A DNA stretch of 64,000 nt from Carettochelys insculpta (Eukaryota > Chordata > Testudines > Carettochelyidae). The translations under genes were made by a program, and so were the position numbers. Location of the stretch: NCBI RefSeq assembly GCF_033958435.1, contig NC_134137.1:180185501-180249500 (forward strand), given 5' to 3'. Below the pieces are notes generated by a model. The model saw only the letters and a list, made by a program, of their open reading frames with translations, was not told the DNA's origin and made no database searches. Within the stretch, counting starts at the first letter, position 1, and every line of letters starts with the position of its first letter. This document shows, one piece after another, positions 32,347 to 44,381 of this stretch.

Positions 32347-34064
32347 AGATACAAACTGATGGATAGATCAAGGGTTCAAGTTGGAACTGTTCTTAGTTTG
32401 TTCGTCTGTCAAAACAGCTTGTACAGATGGTTATGTATGCCATCCTAATTCACAAAGAGCTGAGCCAAGTACATGTCATTATTTTCCTGACAGACAAGCG
32501 TGGATGGAACTTACCTGCTACATTAGACAGCTAGGTTGTATTCCCAGTTTTGACTTGTCAGCCTTTGTGTGTGATGGAACATGTTTTATTCAATAAAAAA
32601 AGAGCACACAGGCTAGAAAATTAACATCCCTACATGGAAGAAATGGAACTAGAATTCATCTGCTAGTTCCTATTGCAAAGTTCCTGCTCAGGCTAAAGGA
32701 TGGGTAGGTAGTTCTATTGTGTTCCTTTGAATTTGTGGATCTCCATGCAGTTAACAGATAGAAGCTTAGAAAAGGAAAATTAATTTTTTCAGAACTAAGC
32801 ATATAAACTGTGCAAGTGGCCTTCTGTAAGAGTTACAACTCAGCTAAGTACAACATGAAAACTGTTTTCCCCCCCACTACAAATTTGCCAAAGCCTCTTC
32901 TGTTAACAATTCAGAGGTAATCTTGAAGTGGGAAACACCACTTTCCCCATCTACTTTCATTACCTTAAACTTGAAAAAAGCTCTTCGTGTGATGGCATAT
33001 GAGCACAGAAAATGTGAGGCCAAAAATTAGTTGGGTAACTTTATAAAAACATGAAAACATTTCATATGATGAAGATAGGTCCTTATTGCTCCCCCAATGA
33101 TACATACTCTAATATCATGCTGACTTTTAGAATCTGTGCTTTCACACACATCTTACTGTTCACTGACCAATGATTAAGATTATGAACTTGTGCGGCTTTA
33201 TTGACTGAGTTGGGTACAACAATTGAAGAAGCATCATTCTAGCCCCATCCAGTTGTAATTTGTTATAGCTTAAAATTCACATTAACCACAAATTCATACA
33301 ATCAACATCAGGCAGTGTGTCAATCTGAAATTGGCATAGACAATTTCTTATCTCCTTACCAGAACAACATGCAGAGGAGAGACACGTTTACATTGCAATT
33401 CTCATCAATTTCATTACTGGACCTTCTTCCCTCCCATTAAACCAGGTTTTTCCTCTCTTCTTTTCAGTCTTGAAACGTAAGCCACTACTGACTTAAACCC
33501 CAAATATGACAAAGAAAAGTGGTAACGTTAGCATTGTACAACAGTGCCACAATTTACCTACCTTCTTGGAGGGATAACATTACTGGCCCAGTATCTGTCC
33601 AGCAGTACATACCAGCCTTAGTCTAGACTATGATAAGCTGTGCAGCCTTGTATTGGCAATAGGTAAAGGTACTACAGTGGTAGCTTTACCAAGACCAGGG
33701 GAAACTGCATCATAGTACAAAAGAATATGAAAGTGTTAACGTTCCATATTGAAGAGAACTTGCACGGGTTGCAAAGAGAAATTGCATGAGGTTTAAAACA
33801 AGGGTTTAGATTACTGATGCCTTCCAGAGTCTATTGAATTTAGTCATTTAAGAAATAATTACATCACTAATGTAAACAATATAAACATACCAAAACTAAG
33901 TATGATTTAAATACATTTCTGATGGTACAAAAGAAAATCTTGAAGGTGTCTGTACAGTTTTTACAATGTGGCAATCACCAATGTATTTACAACATGAAAC
34001 GGGGAAATACCTTTCTTGTGCACAGTACAATAATTTGAAATAATATCAATATAAAAATCATTAT
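32347..34064 (-). other. SON: SON 3' UTR and flank
   Basis: AT-rich sequence downstream of the SON stop codon. Minus-strand AATAAA candidates occur at 33197-33202 and 32583-32588. No other coding similarity was seen. Confidence 0.5.
33197..33202 (-). terminator. SON: SON polyadenylation signal candidate
   Basis: AATAAA on the minus strand, about 860 bases after the stop codon. Chosen as the nearest canonical hexamer; not verified. Confidence 0.35.
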
Positions 34065-34223
34065 CTAGCGGTGTGAGGCACTCCTGAAGATGGTGGCATT
34101 AGGCATGCTTTCCTTTGGTACAAGTCCCATCGCTTGGAGAGCCGCAGTTGCTGCTGAGGCTTTAGCATGCTTCTTATTAAGGCTGGGAAAGCTAGGCCTG
34201 TATTCGTGCCCATTCACCATCAC
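34065..34223 (-). CDS. SON: SON terminal coding exon (dsRBD second half)
   Basis: 52 codons and TAG after acceptor CTCTTAAACAG. It contains VNGHEYRPSFPSLNKKHAK and ASAATAALQAMGLVPKESMP. The KKHAKxxAAxxALQAMG pattern is the last helix of the double-stranded RNA-binding fold. It ends IFRSASHR. Confidence 0.95.
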   Translation of the reverse strand: MMVNGHEYRPSFPSLNKKHAKASAATAALQAMGLVPKESMPNATIFRSASHR

Positions 34224-35405
34224 CTGTTTAAGAGAGGAAAATAAAAAAAAACACACAATTATAAAAAAGAGGTAACCACCAACCAGTTAAACTACTGCTG
34301 GAAAAGTCTGGTTTTAAAAGCCAGAGGAACAACATGCTAGCTTTCTTACTAAAGGCCACCAAAATCCACCTTCCAACTACCTGCAACCTGTATGCATGTC
34401 TTTAATCAAGTCTCTCTGGTAGTTAGAGAGAAACAACCCCACTGGATCTAAATACTGAAAAACAAGTGCATACTGTGGGGCTACACTGCCTTTCTCCCTA
34501 CATCCTCTGCAGGCAGCGTGGTCTGCTTTTGCTTCTTGTGACTGAACTCTGGGAGTAGTAGCAATGTATTCTCACTTCTCTAGAATATGCTCTTTGGGGA
34601 CAACAACAGAGCCAGCGTGTAGCAAACATTATGGAACAGTATGAGAACTCCTATTTTGTTAAACTACTAATTTATTCCCAACCCATTTTAGGAGTCAGAC
34701 AGTATTTCAGACCTACATTTCTGACTCTTACTATATAGAGCCCAGGTTTTGACAAGATGGGAATGTTAAAATAACTGGTAAGGAACTACTAAGGCAGAGA
34801 AAGTATATGCTTGAATTTCTTCCTTCTGTATGTAAACCTTTGAAAGTAATTCTAAGAGATATTATGGACTAGACTCCTGTAAAACTGCAGTGATATTTTC
34901 TACAATGCTTTAAAATTTTTCTCCCAGAGAGGAAGAGAAGTGACTAATACATTTTTCGATCTATTTCTGTCAGTTCTTCAGCAGAAGAGTAGTCATTTTC
35001 AATGGCAACTATTAATACTGGCTTCTAGTGGAAAGAGAGTAAAATGGACTCTGACTAAAGTATTAAAAAAAAGGGTTAAATCCCGCTCTTTACTCACAAA
35101 GGACCCTTCCACTAAAGCAGGCTTTGCGAGGTAGGATTTGATTCTAAATTAATTTAACTTATTTAAATGAAAAGTGGGAAGAATGGCTCTTATGCACATT
35201 TTTAATTACGAAGAGGCTAAGCGTTTGCACATTGTGAGACTGAATTATAAGCTCTTTGTAATAAAGATTTTTTTATCCCTGTGTGTTTGGACAGTCCCCA
35301 GCATATTTTGGGTGCTACTGAATAAAAATAAATGAAATAAGTAATTCTAAATTTATCATTTTTAACTGAGCACTAGACAAGTCAGGAAAGGGAATTCAAG
35401 CTTAC
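34224..35405 (-). other. SON: SON last intron
   Basis: 1.18 kb. Apart from a SINE/LINE-like fragment at 35235-35335, nothing was recognised. Confidence 0.6.
35235..35335 (-). mobile_element. Old SINE/LINE tail fragment
   Basis: ATAAGCTCTTTGTAATAAAG, GTGTTTGGACAGTCCCCAGC and a final AAAATAAATGAAATAA resemble an ancient amniote tail of the L3/MIR kind (TTGTACAGCACCTAGCA). It is related to 39255-39335. Confidence 0.4.
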
Positions 35406-35521
35406 CTTGAAGATAAAATGTTTGCGATGATCGGGCCCACTATCATCCACTAATACGAATACAGGTGGGGACCATCTTCTTTTATTACAGATCTCCATCA
35501 ATGCAGAAACTGGATGTTTAC
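35406..35521 (-). CDS. SON: SON coding exon (dsRBD first half)
   Basis: 116 bases. GT completes a Gly codon, then 38 codons: KHPVSALMEICNKRRWSPPV followed by DSGPDHRKHFIFK. This is the first helix and strands of the double-stranded RNA-binding domain, almost the same as human. Donor GTAAGC. Confidence 0.95.
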
Positions 35522-35619
35522 CTTAAATATAAACATATTTTATTTCTGTGTTTAATTTCTATGTTACTTCTAGATGAGTCACATTAAATTAGATAATTTA
35601 AAAAGAGTTAAAGGCTTAC

Positions 35620-35685
35620 CTGAAAGATCCTTCATTACACTAAAATGTCCTCTCTTTTGTGTCTTTTCACCCACGGCAACAAGGC
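35620..35685 (-). CDS. SON: SON coding exon (connector)
   Basis: 66 bases encoding GLVAVGEKTQKRGHFSVMKD then LS, ending one base into Gly. It links the G-patch to the dsRBD. Human has GLVAVGERAQKR here. Confidence 0.94.
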
Positions 35686-35824
35686 CTAAACAAAATATGG
35701 AACATGTTTATATCTTGTTACTCTCTTCCCCTATCTACCTGATTTTTCAACTAAGCTCTTGCTATCAGAACACGGGTTTCTCTCATTCCATTAACTAAGC
35801 ATCAGCAAGCATTAATGATGCCTA

Positions 35825-36400
35825 TCTGTGGTGATGCCCATGGGTGATGGGTGAAACCCTACTTTGCAGAGGCACACTGGCAGGCCCTTGCCCCCCACAA
35901 GCCAGAGCCATGAAGCCTCCCACCTCCCAGTAAAAGGAGAAGACCTGACAGGCCCTCCAGGCCATAGGAGCCTCAGCCTACCTGCACCCCACTACATGGA
36001 GCCAAACCATAACCACCCTCTTTGTCACCCCAGCACTAGACTCAGCTGCTCCCCGTCCCTGGCTGAGCTGGCAACCTCCCTGAGCCAGCCCTGAGTCTTC
36101 CCAAACGCCAGCTATTCCCACCCCACTGAAGGCCACACACCCACACTGAGCCGCCAGCCCCAGCAGCAGCCCACCAGCTCTCCGCATCTCTCCTGGGCCC
36201 AGGAGGAGGAACACGGTGAGCAGTGTGTACCTTCAGGGGTGGAGGAGGCAGAGAAGTTCTCAGGGAAGAAGAGGCACTGCAGCACAGTTGTCCGGCAGCG
36301 GGTCGGCGACAGCACCACAGAAGGCAATGCCTTCCCTGGCCTATTATACCTGCCGCCCACAACAACGCCAACTATACTACAACCACACATTCAACACTAC
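35825..36400. other. GC-rich repeat-like block in SON intron
   Basis: C-rich stretch with many CCAGC/CAGCC words, bounded by more AT-rich DNA. It looks like the interior of a non-autonomous DNA transposon, but I could not define ends. Overlapping open frames on both strands are compositional. Confidence 0.3.
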
Positions 36401-36449
36401 TTTTTTTTAATCACACCATCCCATTTTTTCTCAACTTGTTCCTCAAATA

Positions 36450-36848
36450 CTGCATAAATACAAATTTGTCCCTGTGAATATAAATCACTACCCATGGAAC
36501 AGCAGGGCTCTCCCAGGAATCACAGTGGCAAAAGGAACAGAACATGGAGCCACTGCTCCCAGGAGCCAGTGCCCTGTGCCAGCAGCTCCTCCAGTATGGC
36601 TGTACTGCCCCCAGCCCTTCCACGCAGCTGTCTGCGTCTCCTGTCCATGGGCACGCTGGTGATCCTGGTATCTACCCCAGTGGGCGGGGCTGGGGGCGGT
36701 GCAGCTGCCAGAGCTGGGCACTGGCTCCTGGGAGCAGTGGCTCCGGGTTCTGCTCCTTCCGCTACAGCAATTCCCAGGAGAGCCCCGTGGCTCTGTGGAT
36801 ACCAATTTATATCCACGGATATCTATTTGTATCTGTGCAGAGCTCTAC
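36450..36848. mobile_element. MITE with long inverted arms
   Basis: The arms are roughly 36475-36590 and 36705-36825. GCAGGGCTCTCCCAGGAATC pairs with GCAATTCCCAGGAGAGCCCC, and GGAGCCACTGCTCCCAGGAG pairs with CTCCTGGGAGCAGTGGCTCC. The right end, TATTTGTATCTGTGCAGAG, resembles the terminus of the element at 59643-59864. Transcribed RNA could form a long stem. Confidence 0.6.
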
Positions 36849-37296
36849 TTAGTTCCATTAATTTTCCACTAGGGGTGTATCTAGTGTATCAGTCACCAGA
36901 AAGTACAAAGCACACTAAGGCAGGCACTCTTCCCCCGCTCGAAGTTCAATACTTCACTGTCCTTGTTACCTCTGGGAAAAATGTACAGCAAGAGCTCAAC
37001 TAAAACTCAAGGGAGTCATAGGTGCAGCTCCTGCAAGCCTCCCAGTGGTTAACATCCTTGTGTACTTTCAGATGAAACATTTCACTTTTTTAAACACTTT
37101 CAAACTTATTGAAAATAAATTCTGTCAGTAATCGTTTACACTATAGTGTCATTTAATCATATGAAAGAATATATTTACTTCTGTGTCGCATATGTGCTGT
37201 TCTTGGGTTACAAAGATCAAAGTTTTCTTGTATCTGTATTCACAGCCATTTACACTGAAGCCAATCACACCTGCAGAAAGATGACTGATTGTCTAT

Positions 37297-37530
37297 GGCT
37301 GTGTCTACATTAGAGACTATGCTGGTACTATCCCAGTGCAGATGCAGTTCACACTGCAGGAGTTTTTCTGTCACTGTACATACATCATCTTCCTGAATGA
37401 CATTAGGTACTTCAACAAAAGCACTCTTCAGCTGATAAAGCTGCATCTACAGTGGAGATTTTATCAGAAATATATTTTTTCCCAAACTCCCTAACGGACA
37501 GAGCAAAACTTTTCAGTATAGACCAAGCTT
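37297..37530. mobile_element. hAT-like MITE
   Basis: Left end GGCTGTGTCTACATTAGAGA; right end CAGTATAGACCAAGCTTA, imperfect inverted repeats about 234 bases apart. Confidence 0.5.
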
Positions 37531-37534
37531 ATAG

Positions 37535-37630
37535 CAGAAATACAGTGTGGGATTATCAAAATTGCTAAAGTGATGTAGGAGTACAAATACCATTGAAAGT
37601 CAATGGAAAACCTAGCCTGCTGCATTATTG
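37535..37630. repeat. Short palindromic repeat
   Basis: GTGATGTAGGAGTACAAATA, then CATTGAAAGTCAATGGAAAA, resembling a common sauropsid repeat built around CCCATTGAAAGTCAATGGGA. The core ATTGAAAGTCAAT is itself near-palindromic. Confidence 0.35.
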
Positions 37631-37964
37631 GTTTTCAAGAATAAGACAAAAATAAGTAGGTGATTAAATAATCATTCTATATAGTTTTGAGACAGTAGCA
37701 ATTTAAATTTTCTTCTCTGAATTACCTAGTACAAAACATACTCTCGTAGGCCACATCTTCAATGCCAGCCTATAGCATAAGGCTATATAACCTCTCTACC
37801 AAGTGACACTTTTAAATAGGTGTAAAAATAAAATGAACTACAATGGCTCTGAATTCCTTCTCCTTTGATCTCCTCTTTTTTCTTACCATCACTTGTTTCC
37901 TCTCTTGGCTTTTGGGGATGAAGGGAGTAGAGAGGACATTGCAGTTTTTCCACTCTTGTTCAGG

Positions 37965-37965
<1 letters not shown>

Positions 37966-37992
<27 letters not shown>
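37966..37992. repeat. Poly-T tract (27 T)
   Basis: Uninterrupted run of 27 thymines, then AAAAAC. It could be a decayed poly-A tail of a minus-strand retroelement, but I recognise none next to it. Confidence 0.85.
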
Positions 37993-37997
<5 letters not shown>

Positions 37998-37999
37998 CT

Positions 38000-39254
38000 C
38001 ACCTCATTACTGTCATGCCTTCATCCTCAGAACTTCAAACATAGCTTATTTCAAAGGACTGTGGCCCCAAAGTTACCTCCAAATTCAAACAACTCTGATG
38101 TTTCTTCTCTTCTTGTTGAAAATTATTTACATCAGAAATAATCACCACACAACCAAAATTAAAATGAAGAGAGAACGTGATCCTGTAACATTTCAGCTCT
38201 CCTTAATTAATTGTCTCATGTTAGCTCTTTGTGAAACAGATTAGTTTTAAATCTCGCTGGTTGAGAGGCATGGCTCTGAACCAGCTCTAATAGAAGAAAA
38301 GATGTTCTGCTTTCTACTGTGAACTTAAGCAATGTGTCTTTACACCTTTTAGCTGCTGAGCAGGGAGCGCTCGCAGCAAAGAGAGCAAAAGCACAGCTTA
38401 GTGGCTGGAGACTTGGGAAGCTGTCTGGGCCGTGCCTGAGAATAGCTGGGTCTAGTGTAAAGCCATGGGAAAGACTGGCAAGTTCTGGATTCACACTTTG
38501 CTGCTGTTTCCCAAAACAGCTCTTATTGAACAAAATTAACTGCCTTGGATGTGTGGTCCCAAAAGTGAAAGTGCTCACTATTTCTGAACAACTTTAGACA
38601 AGATTTCAAAAAATGTTTTCTTTGACAAGAAAGGAAAATTACTTTGTCCACTTACATTTTCTAGGCAGAATACTGACACCCTCTAAGTAAAGCTCCAGTC
38701 TGACTTTCAGCAGGACACATTGGTCAAGGCTGTCCTCAAGCCTACCATCTTCATATTGTTTTGCATAACACTTGGCAGATTGTAAACTGCACATCAGTTC
38801 ATTCCAATGCACTTTATTACCCTCTGATGTTTAAGAAATCACTTTGGCTACCTATTTTTAAACAACACAAGTTGCCTCTTTATAGCAAACACTGTACTAA
38901 CAGGCACTCAAATTGGTTTAGCAAAGCTTCAGCACTGCTCCCTATCAATCTGGACTTGATTTTTATGGAAACTATTGGAAAGGACTACGGACAAGAAGGA
39001 ATGTAGGGTTATCTATCTCATAAACCTTAAAATCAAGGGAAAAAAAAGGACTAACTAGAGCAACCCAGGAATCACTGCAAGAATATCAGTATTTGTACGA
39101 AGAAAGGGAAGGTGCATAGCAAAAGTTTTCTTTACTAAGGTGGGTGCCAGCAGTCTTACTAGTAACTCTGCTTGTGTGTTGTACTCTTCTTCACCTCTCT
39201 GGCTATCTTACTAAACAGTTATCTCATAGGTTCTCTGCCCCAGTCTCCATCAAC
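38000..39254 (-). other. SON: SON intron, no recognised content
   Basis: About 1.25 kb of intron with no coding similarity or repeat that I could name. Confidence 0.4.
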
Positions 39255-39335
39255 ATTTGTACAGCACCCAGCAAAAGCCCTGATCCTGATTCAGGTCTTC
39301 ACTCTTTACCACTCTATAAATAATCACTGGGACTG
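39255..39335 (+). mobile_element. Old SINE/LINE tail fragment
   Basis: TTTGTACAGCACCCAGCAAA, CCTGATCCTGATTCAGG and ACTCTATAAATAATCACTGG resemble the amniote tail GTACAGCACCTAGCACAATG. Related to 35235-35335 in reverse orientation. Confidence 0.45.
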
Positions 39336-40465
39336 AACACCAAAATCCAGAGATACAGAATTTTATCTGGTACCACATACACAGAGGTCCACAGACACTG
39401 CATAAAGTTAGTACCCCCAGTCATGGTTGCAAGGCTGTCAAGATAACCCACTCTATAAGCTGCTAAAAAGAGAAATGACCTTGAAGGAATTTTAGTTCAG
39501 TTCATTTATATATTAATATAGTTCTTCCCTGATGCTTGTGACATTTCCCAGGTAAAACTCAAGGAACTGTTACCACCACAAATGAGTGCTTAACAGGACA
39601 GAGCTACTGAAAAGACTGTGCTGCAGAAAAAAAATCGAGGCCATTCCACAGAAAGTTTTCTTCCTAAAACATCTGTCAACTAATTTTTTCTCCAAGCCCT
39701 GTATCTTCACGCTGGCAAGATGTCTGAGAGAAGCAAGTGGTTGTAAAGCAGTGTTTAGCCACTATGTGTAAACCTACTATTTTATATGGCTTCCTATTCT
39801 ATAATTTTTTGAATGTTGCATTTCTCAGTTATAAAACCATTACATAGACAGCAAAAGGAGCTATCAATTTTAGACAGGATCACATTCTTATGCTTGTAAA
39901 ATGGAGAAGTAAGACTCCAAGGGTCTCCGTCATTTCCTGACTCCACAAAACTTTTATAATACTTGCCTAAAACATCTTATTTTCAGTGCCTGATGGTATT
40001 TTAAGAGCATTCCGCTATTTGGAAATCTCTATGAGGGAAGTTACACCCGGTTTTAGCATCTGCATTTTTCACTGACTTAACAGCACCTATGAAACCTGGG
40101 CCTATAGTGTTAAAATTTGTTGTTGTGTTTCTTTCCTGAGTGCAAATATGGTTGAAGGAAAACTCTGCGCTAAATGTCTGTTAAGATTAAATGTAATTTA
40201 TGCGTTACAAGTCAAAAAGGTTAAAGAACAACTGATAACCATTTAGTTTTTTTTTAAGCTATAAGCCAGTATTAATCTAGTTTATTGGGGCACACTATTG
40301 GTGAAATCCAAGCCCAATGGAGGTAAACTGGAATTTAGCAGCACACTTTAAAATGTTAAGAAATTGAAAACTTTCTGAATTGCAGCATACCTCAGCAGGC
40401 ATTCTAAAGTAAAAAAGCTGCTGAGTTTGTATATACATGCAAACTACCTGAGAGTGTGATTGTTA
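39336..40465 (-). other. SON: SON intron, no recognised content
   Basis: I see nothing beyond AT-rich intron sequence in this 1.1 kb. Confidence 0.4.
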
Positions 40466-40700
40466 AAACGAGAAGTCTTGTGGCACCTTACCAACTGACG
40501 GATTTTTGGAGCATAAGCTTCATGGGCAAAAGACCCACTTCATCAAATACATATCTTGCCAGATCTTTGTCTCAGGCGTGCATCTGACGAAGTGAGTCTT
40601 TGCCCATGAAAGCTTATGTTCCTAAAAAGCTGTTAGTTAGTAAGATGCCACAGAACTTGTTTTTGTGGACACAGATTAACGCAGCTACCCCTCTGATACT
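40466..40700. mobile_element. Penelope-type hairpin insertion
   Basis: AGAAGTCTTGTGGCACCTTA and GGAGCATAAGCTTCATGGGC at the left face GCCCATGAAAGCTTATGTTC and AAGATGCCACAGAACTTG at the right. These are two tails in inverted orientation, and the centre is the two facing halves of the AAAGACCCACTTCATCA block. Same architecture as 3490-3697. Confidence 0.62.
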
Positions 40701-40724
40701 ATGATTGTTGTATGCTTTGATACA

Positions 40725-41006
40725 CAGTAGGGTCTCACTATCCTCGAGTGTCACATTCGTGAATTCAATTATTTGCGAGTGGCCTCGCTTCCCCAGGGCT
40801 CCAAGGCCAGGAGCACCAGCGACTGCCATGGCTTCCCCAGGGCTCCAGGGTCAGGAGCACCAGGGGCTGATGTGGCTTCCCCGGGGCCCCAGGCAGGGAG
40901 TGCCTGCGCTGCCGCTTCCCAGGGCTCCGAGCCCCACCCATTCATGAAAATCAACATTTGCAAGGGTTCTGACCACAGAACCCTTGCGAATATTGAGACC
41001 CTACTG
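40725..41006. mobile_element. Tigger-like MITE with internal minisatellite
   Basis: Left end CAGTAGGGTCTCACTATCCT; right end AATATTGAGACCCTACTG, inverted repeats of the pogo/Tigger type (CAGTAGGGTCCC). The interior carries a 44-base tandem repeat. No transposase sequence. It lies 62 bases from the SON G-patch exon. Confidence 0.75.
40787..40935. repeat. 44-bp minisatellite
   Basis: Units start GCTTCCCCAGGGCTCCA at 40787, 40831, 40875 and 40914. Spacing is 44, 44 and 39 bases. There are about 3.5 copies with a few substitutions, and the array is wholly inside the MITE. Confidence 0.85.
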
Positions 41007-41067
41007 AAATAGAAAGAAAACCATTATTGGTCTTATAGAGTTCTTAAAAATTCAAGGAAGCGTTTAC

Positions 41068-41215
41068 CTTTTCTATCAGTCTTAAAATCCACTAGAATAG
41101 GCTCCACAGTTCCCTCTTTGTTTTTTCCTAATCCTTCTCCTTCTCGCCAGCCCATTTTTCTCATCAGCTGGGCTCCCATTCCTCCAGTTACAGGGGCTGC
41201 TCTTAAAAACTGATC
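41068..41215 (-). CDS. SON: SON coding exon (G-patch)
   Basis: 148 bases: DQFLRAAPVTGGMGAQLMRK then MGWREGEGLGKNKEGTVEPI and LVDFKTDRK plus one base. The G-patch signature (Gly-x-x-Gly-x-x-Leu-M-x-K-M-GW-x-EG-x-GLGK-x-x-EG) is complete. It recruits DEAH helicases in other G-patch proteins. Near-identical to human. Confidence 0.97.
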
Positions 41216-43689
41216 CTGTCCAAAGAAAGAAAAAGTAAAGAAAGTCCTAAAGTTAGAACTCAATTTTTTAAAAAAATAACTGGAAGTGTCCAAAAATGTT
41301 TCTAACAACTTCTCATAAATCAGTTCAAGTGAATACATCTTAGCTTTACATACATTTACATATCTTGTATAAACCAGAGTTCACAGCATACAAGTTACAC
41401 ACATAAACTGTTCAAAATATCAAACTAGAAAGAGCTTAAGAAAATTTGAATTAGATCCTTAAGTCAAAATTGGCAATTTTAAGCATTTATCCATTTCAAA
41501 CACATGTACTTAATAAAATAACCATTTATTTTAAAACACACTACTTTGGTTCCAATGCATCTCTTCTTATCTTGTGAAAGGAGAACGTTTTAATTGTTTA
41601 ACTACCAACATTTGTGCCAAGTGTACCTAGTTATTGAACAAAAGACAAGCAAATATAGTAATGACATCCAAATACTGTTTAGGCATTATTTTAAAATGTG
41701 AATAACGCTTTCCCACTTTATTATGAAGCAGTTGCAGCACACATTTTACTCGGAAAATACACATTAGAACACATACAGGCGTTTCTTTAAAAAGAAATGA
41801 ACAAAAAAAGGGTATTTAGCCACAGTTTATCACCAGTATTTGTAACATCATTGTCTCATCTCATCATTACATACTAGATGTTAAGTGTTGTAAGCTGATT
41901 TTATCAAACAGAACTTTTAAAAATCTGTTTTGTTGTAAAGAACTTTAAAAACTCCTTAAATGTTTACGTACCTAGGCCTCGATGGCCGCAGTGTTGTGAA
42001 TAGTAGGGCTGGCAATGACCGTGGCAAGAAGGCAGCTACAAGGATTTGACCCTGAAACAAGTTTCCATATAGAGGGGTGAAAGTTCACAGGTTATTCTGT
42101 GAACTATCATCTCTTCTGCCCCACCCACTGACCCAAGTAAGTCAGTCATTTCCCTCACAGCAGCAAATCGCTTGACTTAATATGCAAATTTACACATTGG
42201 TAATAGATACAATGCCTAGTATTTTGGCAGCAACTTATCTGATGTTTGAAAACAGTTGTAAGTTCATGGAACACGTTTTTCTTTATTATTTTTATTACTG
42301 TGTTTGATGTACAAAACATTTCCCAGGTTTGAAGAGATGAAGACAGATATTTCCTTGGTTTCAAATTCTTTATATAAACAGAATTAGAACTTTTTGTTTT
42401 CCAGAAGAGTTAGAATATATATTCAAAATAAAAATGTTTAGCCTTTCAATACAATTACGGCACACACCAAGGACATATGCATCATATTCTCCCACACTTC
42501 CTGTTGAGAAGTTATTGAAAATTCCTGAACAGCCTGCATAATAGAAATGGTTTTCCAAATATTTATCTCTATAAATGACAGAACAAATACCTAGAAGTCA
42601 TGCAACTGGAGGCTGAGTTTAACAACAAGGTGCTCTCATGGAAGGAAAGGTAGAGAGGTTAAGTTTACCTCTCCATTTCAACTTTTGATCGGTGCAAACC
42701 ATGCAGTTTACATCTACGCAGAGAAAAGTTAGCTGATGTTCGATACCAACTGCCTCGTTCTACACACCTAGAATGGCTTTTACTTACTTCCAGTTTCATT
42801 CTCCCTGTCCTTTCCAGGCACCTCTCATAAGAAAAGGTCAACCATGCAGAGTATGATACAAACCCCAGTCAATGTCACCCAGGGTTCCGATTCCTCTTTT
42901 GTACCTGCTTTGCAATGATAGAATTTTCAACATCAACATCTGTTTCATTGTCATCAATGCGTATTCAGTTCACAAACCAGAGTGGGAGCAAGTTCTTGAT
43001 GAGGTCACTTTCATGTTACAGAGCTTTCCCATCACATTTCCAATCTAATTTTGGAGGGGAGGGGGAAGTCCTCAAACCATATCCATTTCATGGCATAAAT
43101 TAAAGAAATTAACTTTTGCCAGGAAGTACCAGAGCTTGAACAAATCTTATGCCCAGGGGGAAAAAACCTCTTAACTTTCTCTAAACTTTTAAAGTGCAAT
43201 TCTACTTCAAAATGACTGTAAACATGGCACCATCTTACTTAGATCTGCTCCTTGGCATAGTCATATCTTGTATTCAGATCTGCTGATTTTAGTTTCTTTT
43301 TATGCTTCATTAACAAAGCCACTTACTAAACTGCATTTACAGCTGCCCAACCCTTTTGCAGGCTGCAGAAAGTTTGTTTCTCACACATGACTGCCAGAAA
43401 TAATGAGCTCAGCTCGTTTCCAATTCAAATAAAAAAGATTTAAGTTCTGCAGTTAAGAGGGAAAACAAAAAAAATTCCTTATAAATGGAGGATAACTGAA
43501 ACAGAAATAATGAAAAAAAAACGAAGCCATACAATGCCATCTGTACAGTTACATTCAGAGTGAAAATGCACTTTAAAATGAAAGTGAAAAAGGACATTTA
43601 TAAAATGTCAACGCTTTTAATTAGATAACTTAATGGAACAAAGAGGAAACAGCATAGTCTAGAAAACTGAACAAAATAACTGAAATGAC
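41216..43689 (-). other. SON: SON intron, no recognised content
   Basis: About 2.5 kb of AT-rich intron. The open frames here are short and show no similarity that I know. Confidence 0.4.
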
Positions 43690-43870
43690 TAATTTCCAAG
43701 TCCACTCTGCTACCAATTTGCAGTGTGATGTTGGAAACGATACTTCGGCTCTCTGTCTCAGTTTCCTTATCTCCACGCAGAGGAAATATAAAATCACCCA
43801 CTCCATTATCTCATGAGGGTGTTTTGTAAGAACTTCATGTTTGTAATAAACATTCAAGGTGTTTTTTAAA
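43690..43870 (-). mobile_element. MIR-type SINE fragment
   Basis: TCTGTCTCAGTTTCCTTATC followed by CATTATCTCATGAGGGTGTT and TTTGTAATAAACATTCAAGG. This is the reverse complement of the MIR/core-SINE region (GGAAACTGAGGCAGAGAG). Old and diverged. Confidence 0.5.
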
Positions 43871-44381
43871 AAAAAAAAGCAATGCAGGATATGTGGAAGA
43901 TATTTTATTTTAAATTACACAGACTACCAGACTAGATAGTCCAACAGTATCATCAGGTACAGTAAATCCTACATTTCTAATTCCTTTCATCACACTGTCA
44001 ATGAGTTCCATAACAGATTAAAAATATATATTTTCCACTTAACCATTCTCTATTCACAAACTGTATTGCAAAAGAAACTGCTCATCACGATGCCAACTTA
44101 ATAGCAACTTTTCACCTGTTAATCTTCAAACCCTCCTCTGTCAGATCAGACAAGGCTGTACATCTTCTACGAGCAGATGGCACAAACAAAGCCTGGAGCT
44201 CCTTGTGACACTACTTCTCTTATAAAGGAGGCTGGCTGGCAGATCCCACTGAATTAAATTTAGGAAACTACCAATCATTACAACTATAATAGGAAAATAA
44301 CTTCTGAACAGTTTCAACTCCAGTACCAAAATAAAACAAACATGAGATGCCTGGGCTGATTAAGGAGAGCTTAGGAAAAAA

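Noticed and set aside
35390..35405. Read-through of the SON exon into the intron as an alternative terminus
   Set aside because: Human has a read-through isoform, but here the frame ends after about seven codons with no similarity.
36042..36852. Overlapping frames on both strands in the GC-rich SON intron block
   Set aside because: They are compositional and palindromic (MITE arms); no similarity, splice signals or start context support a gene.
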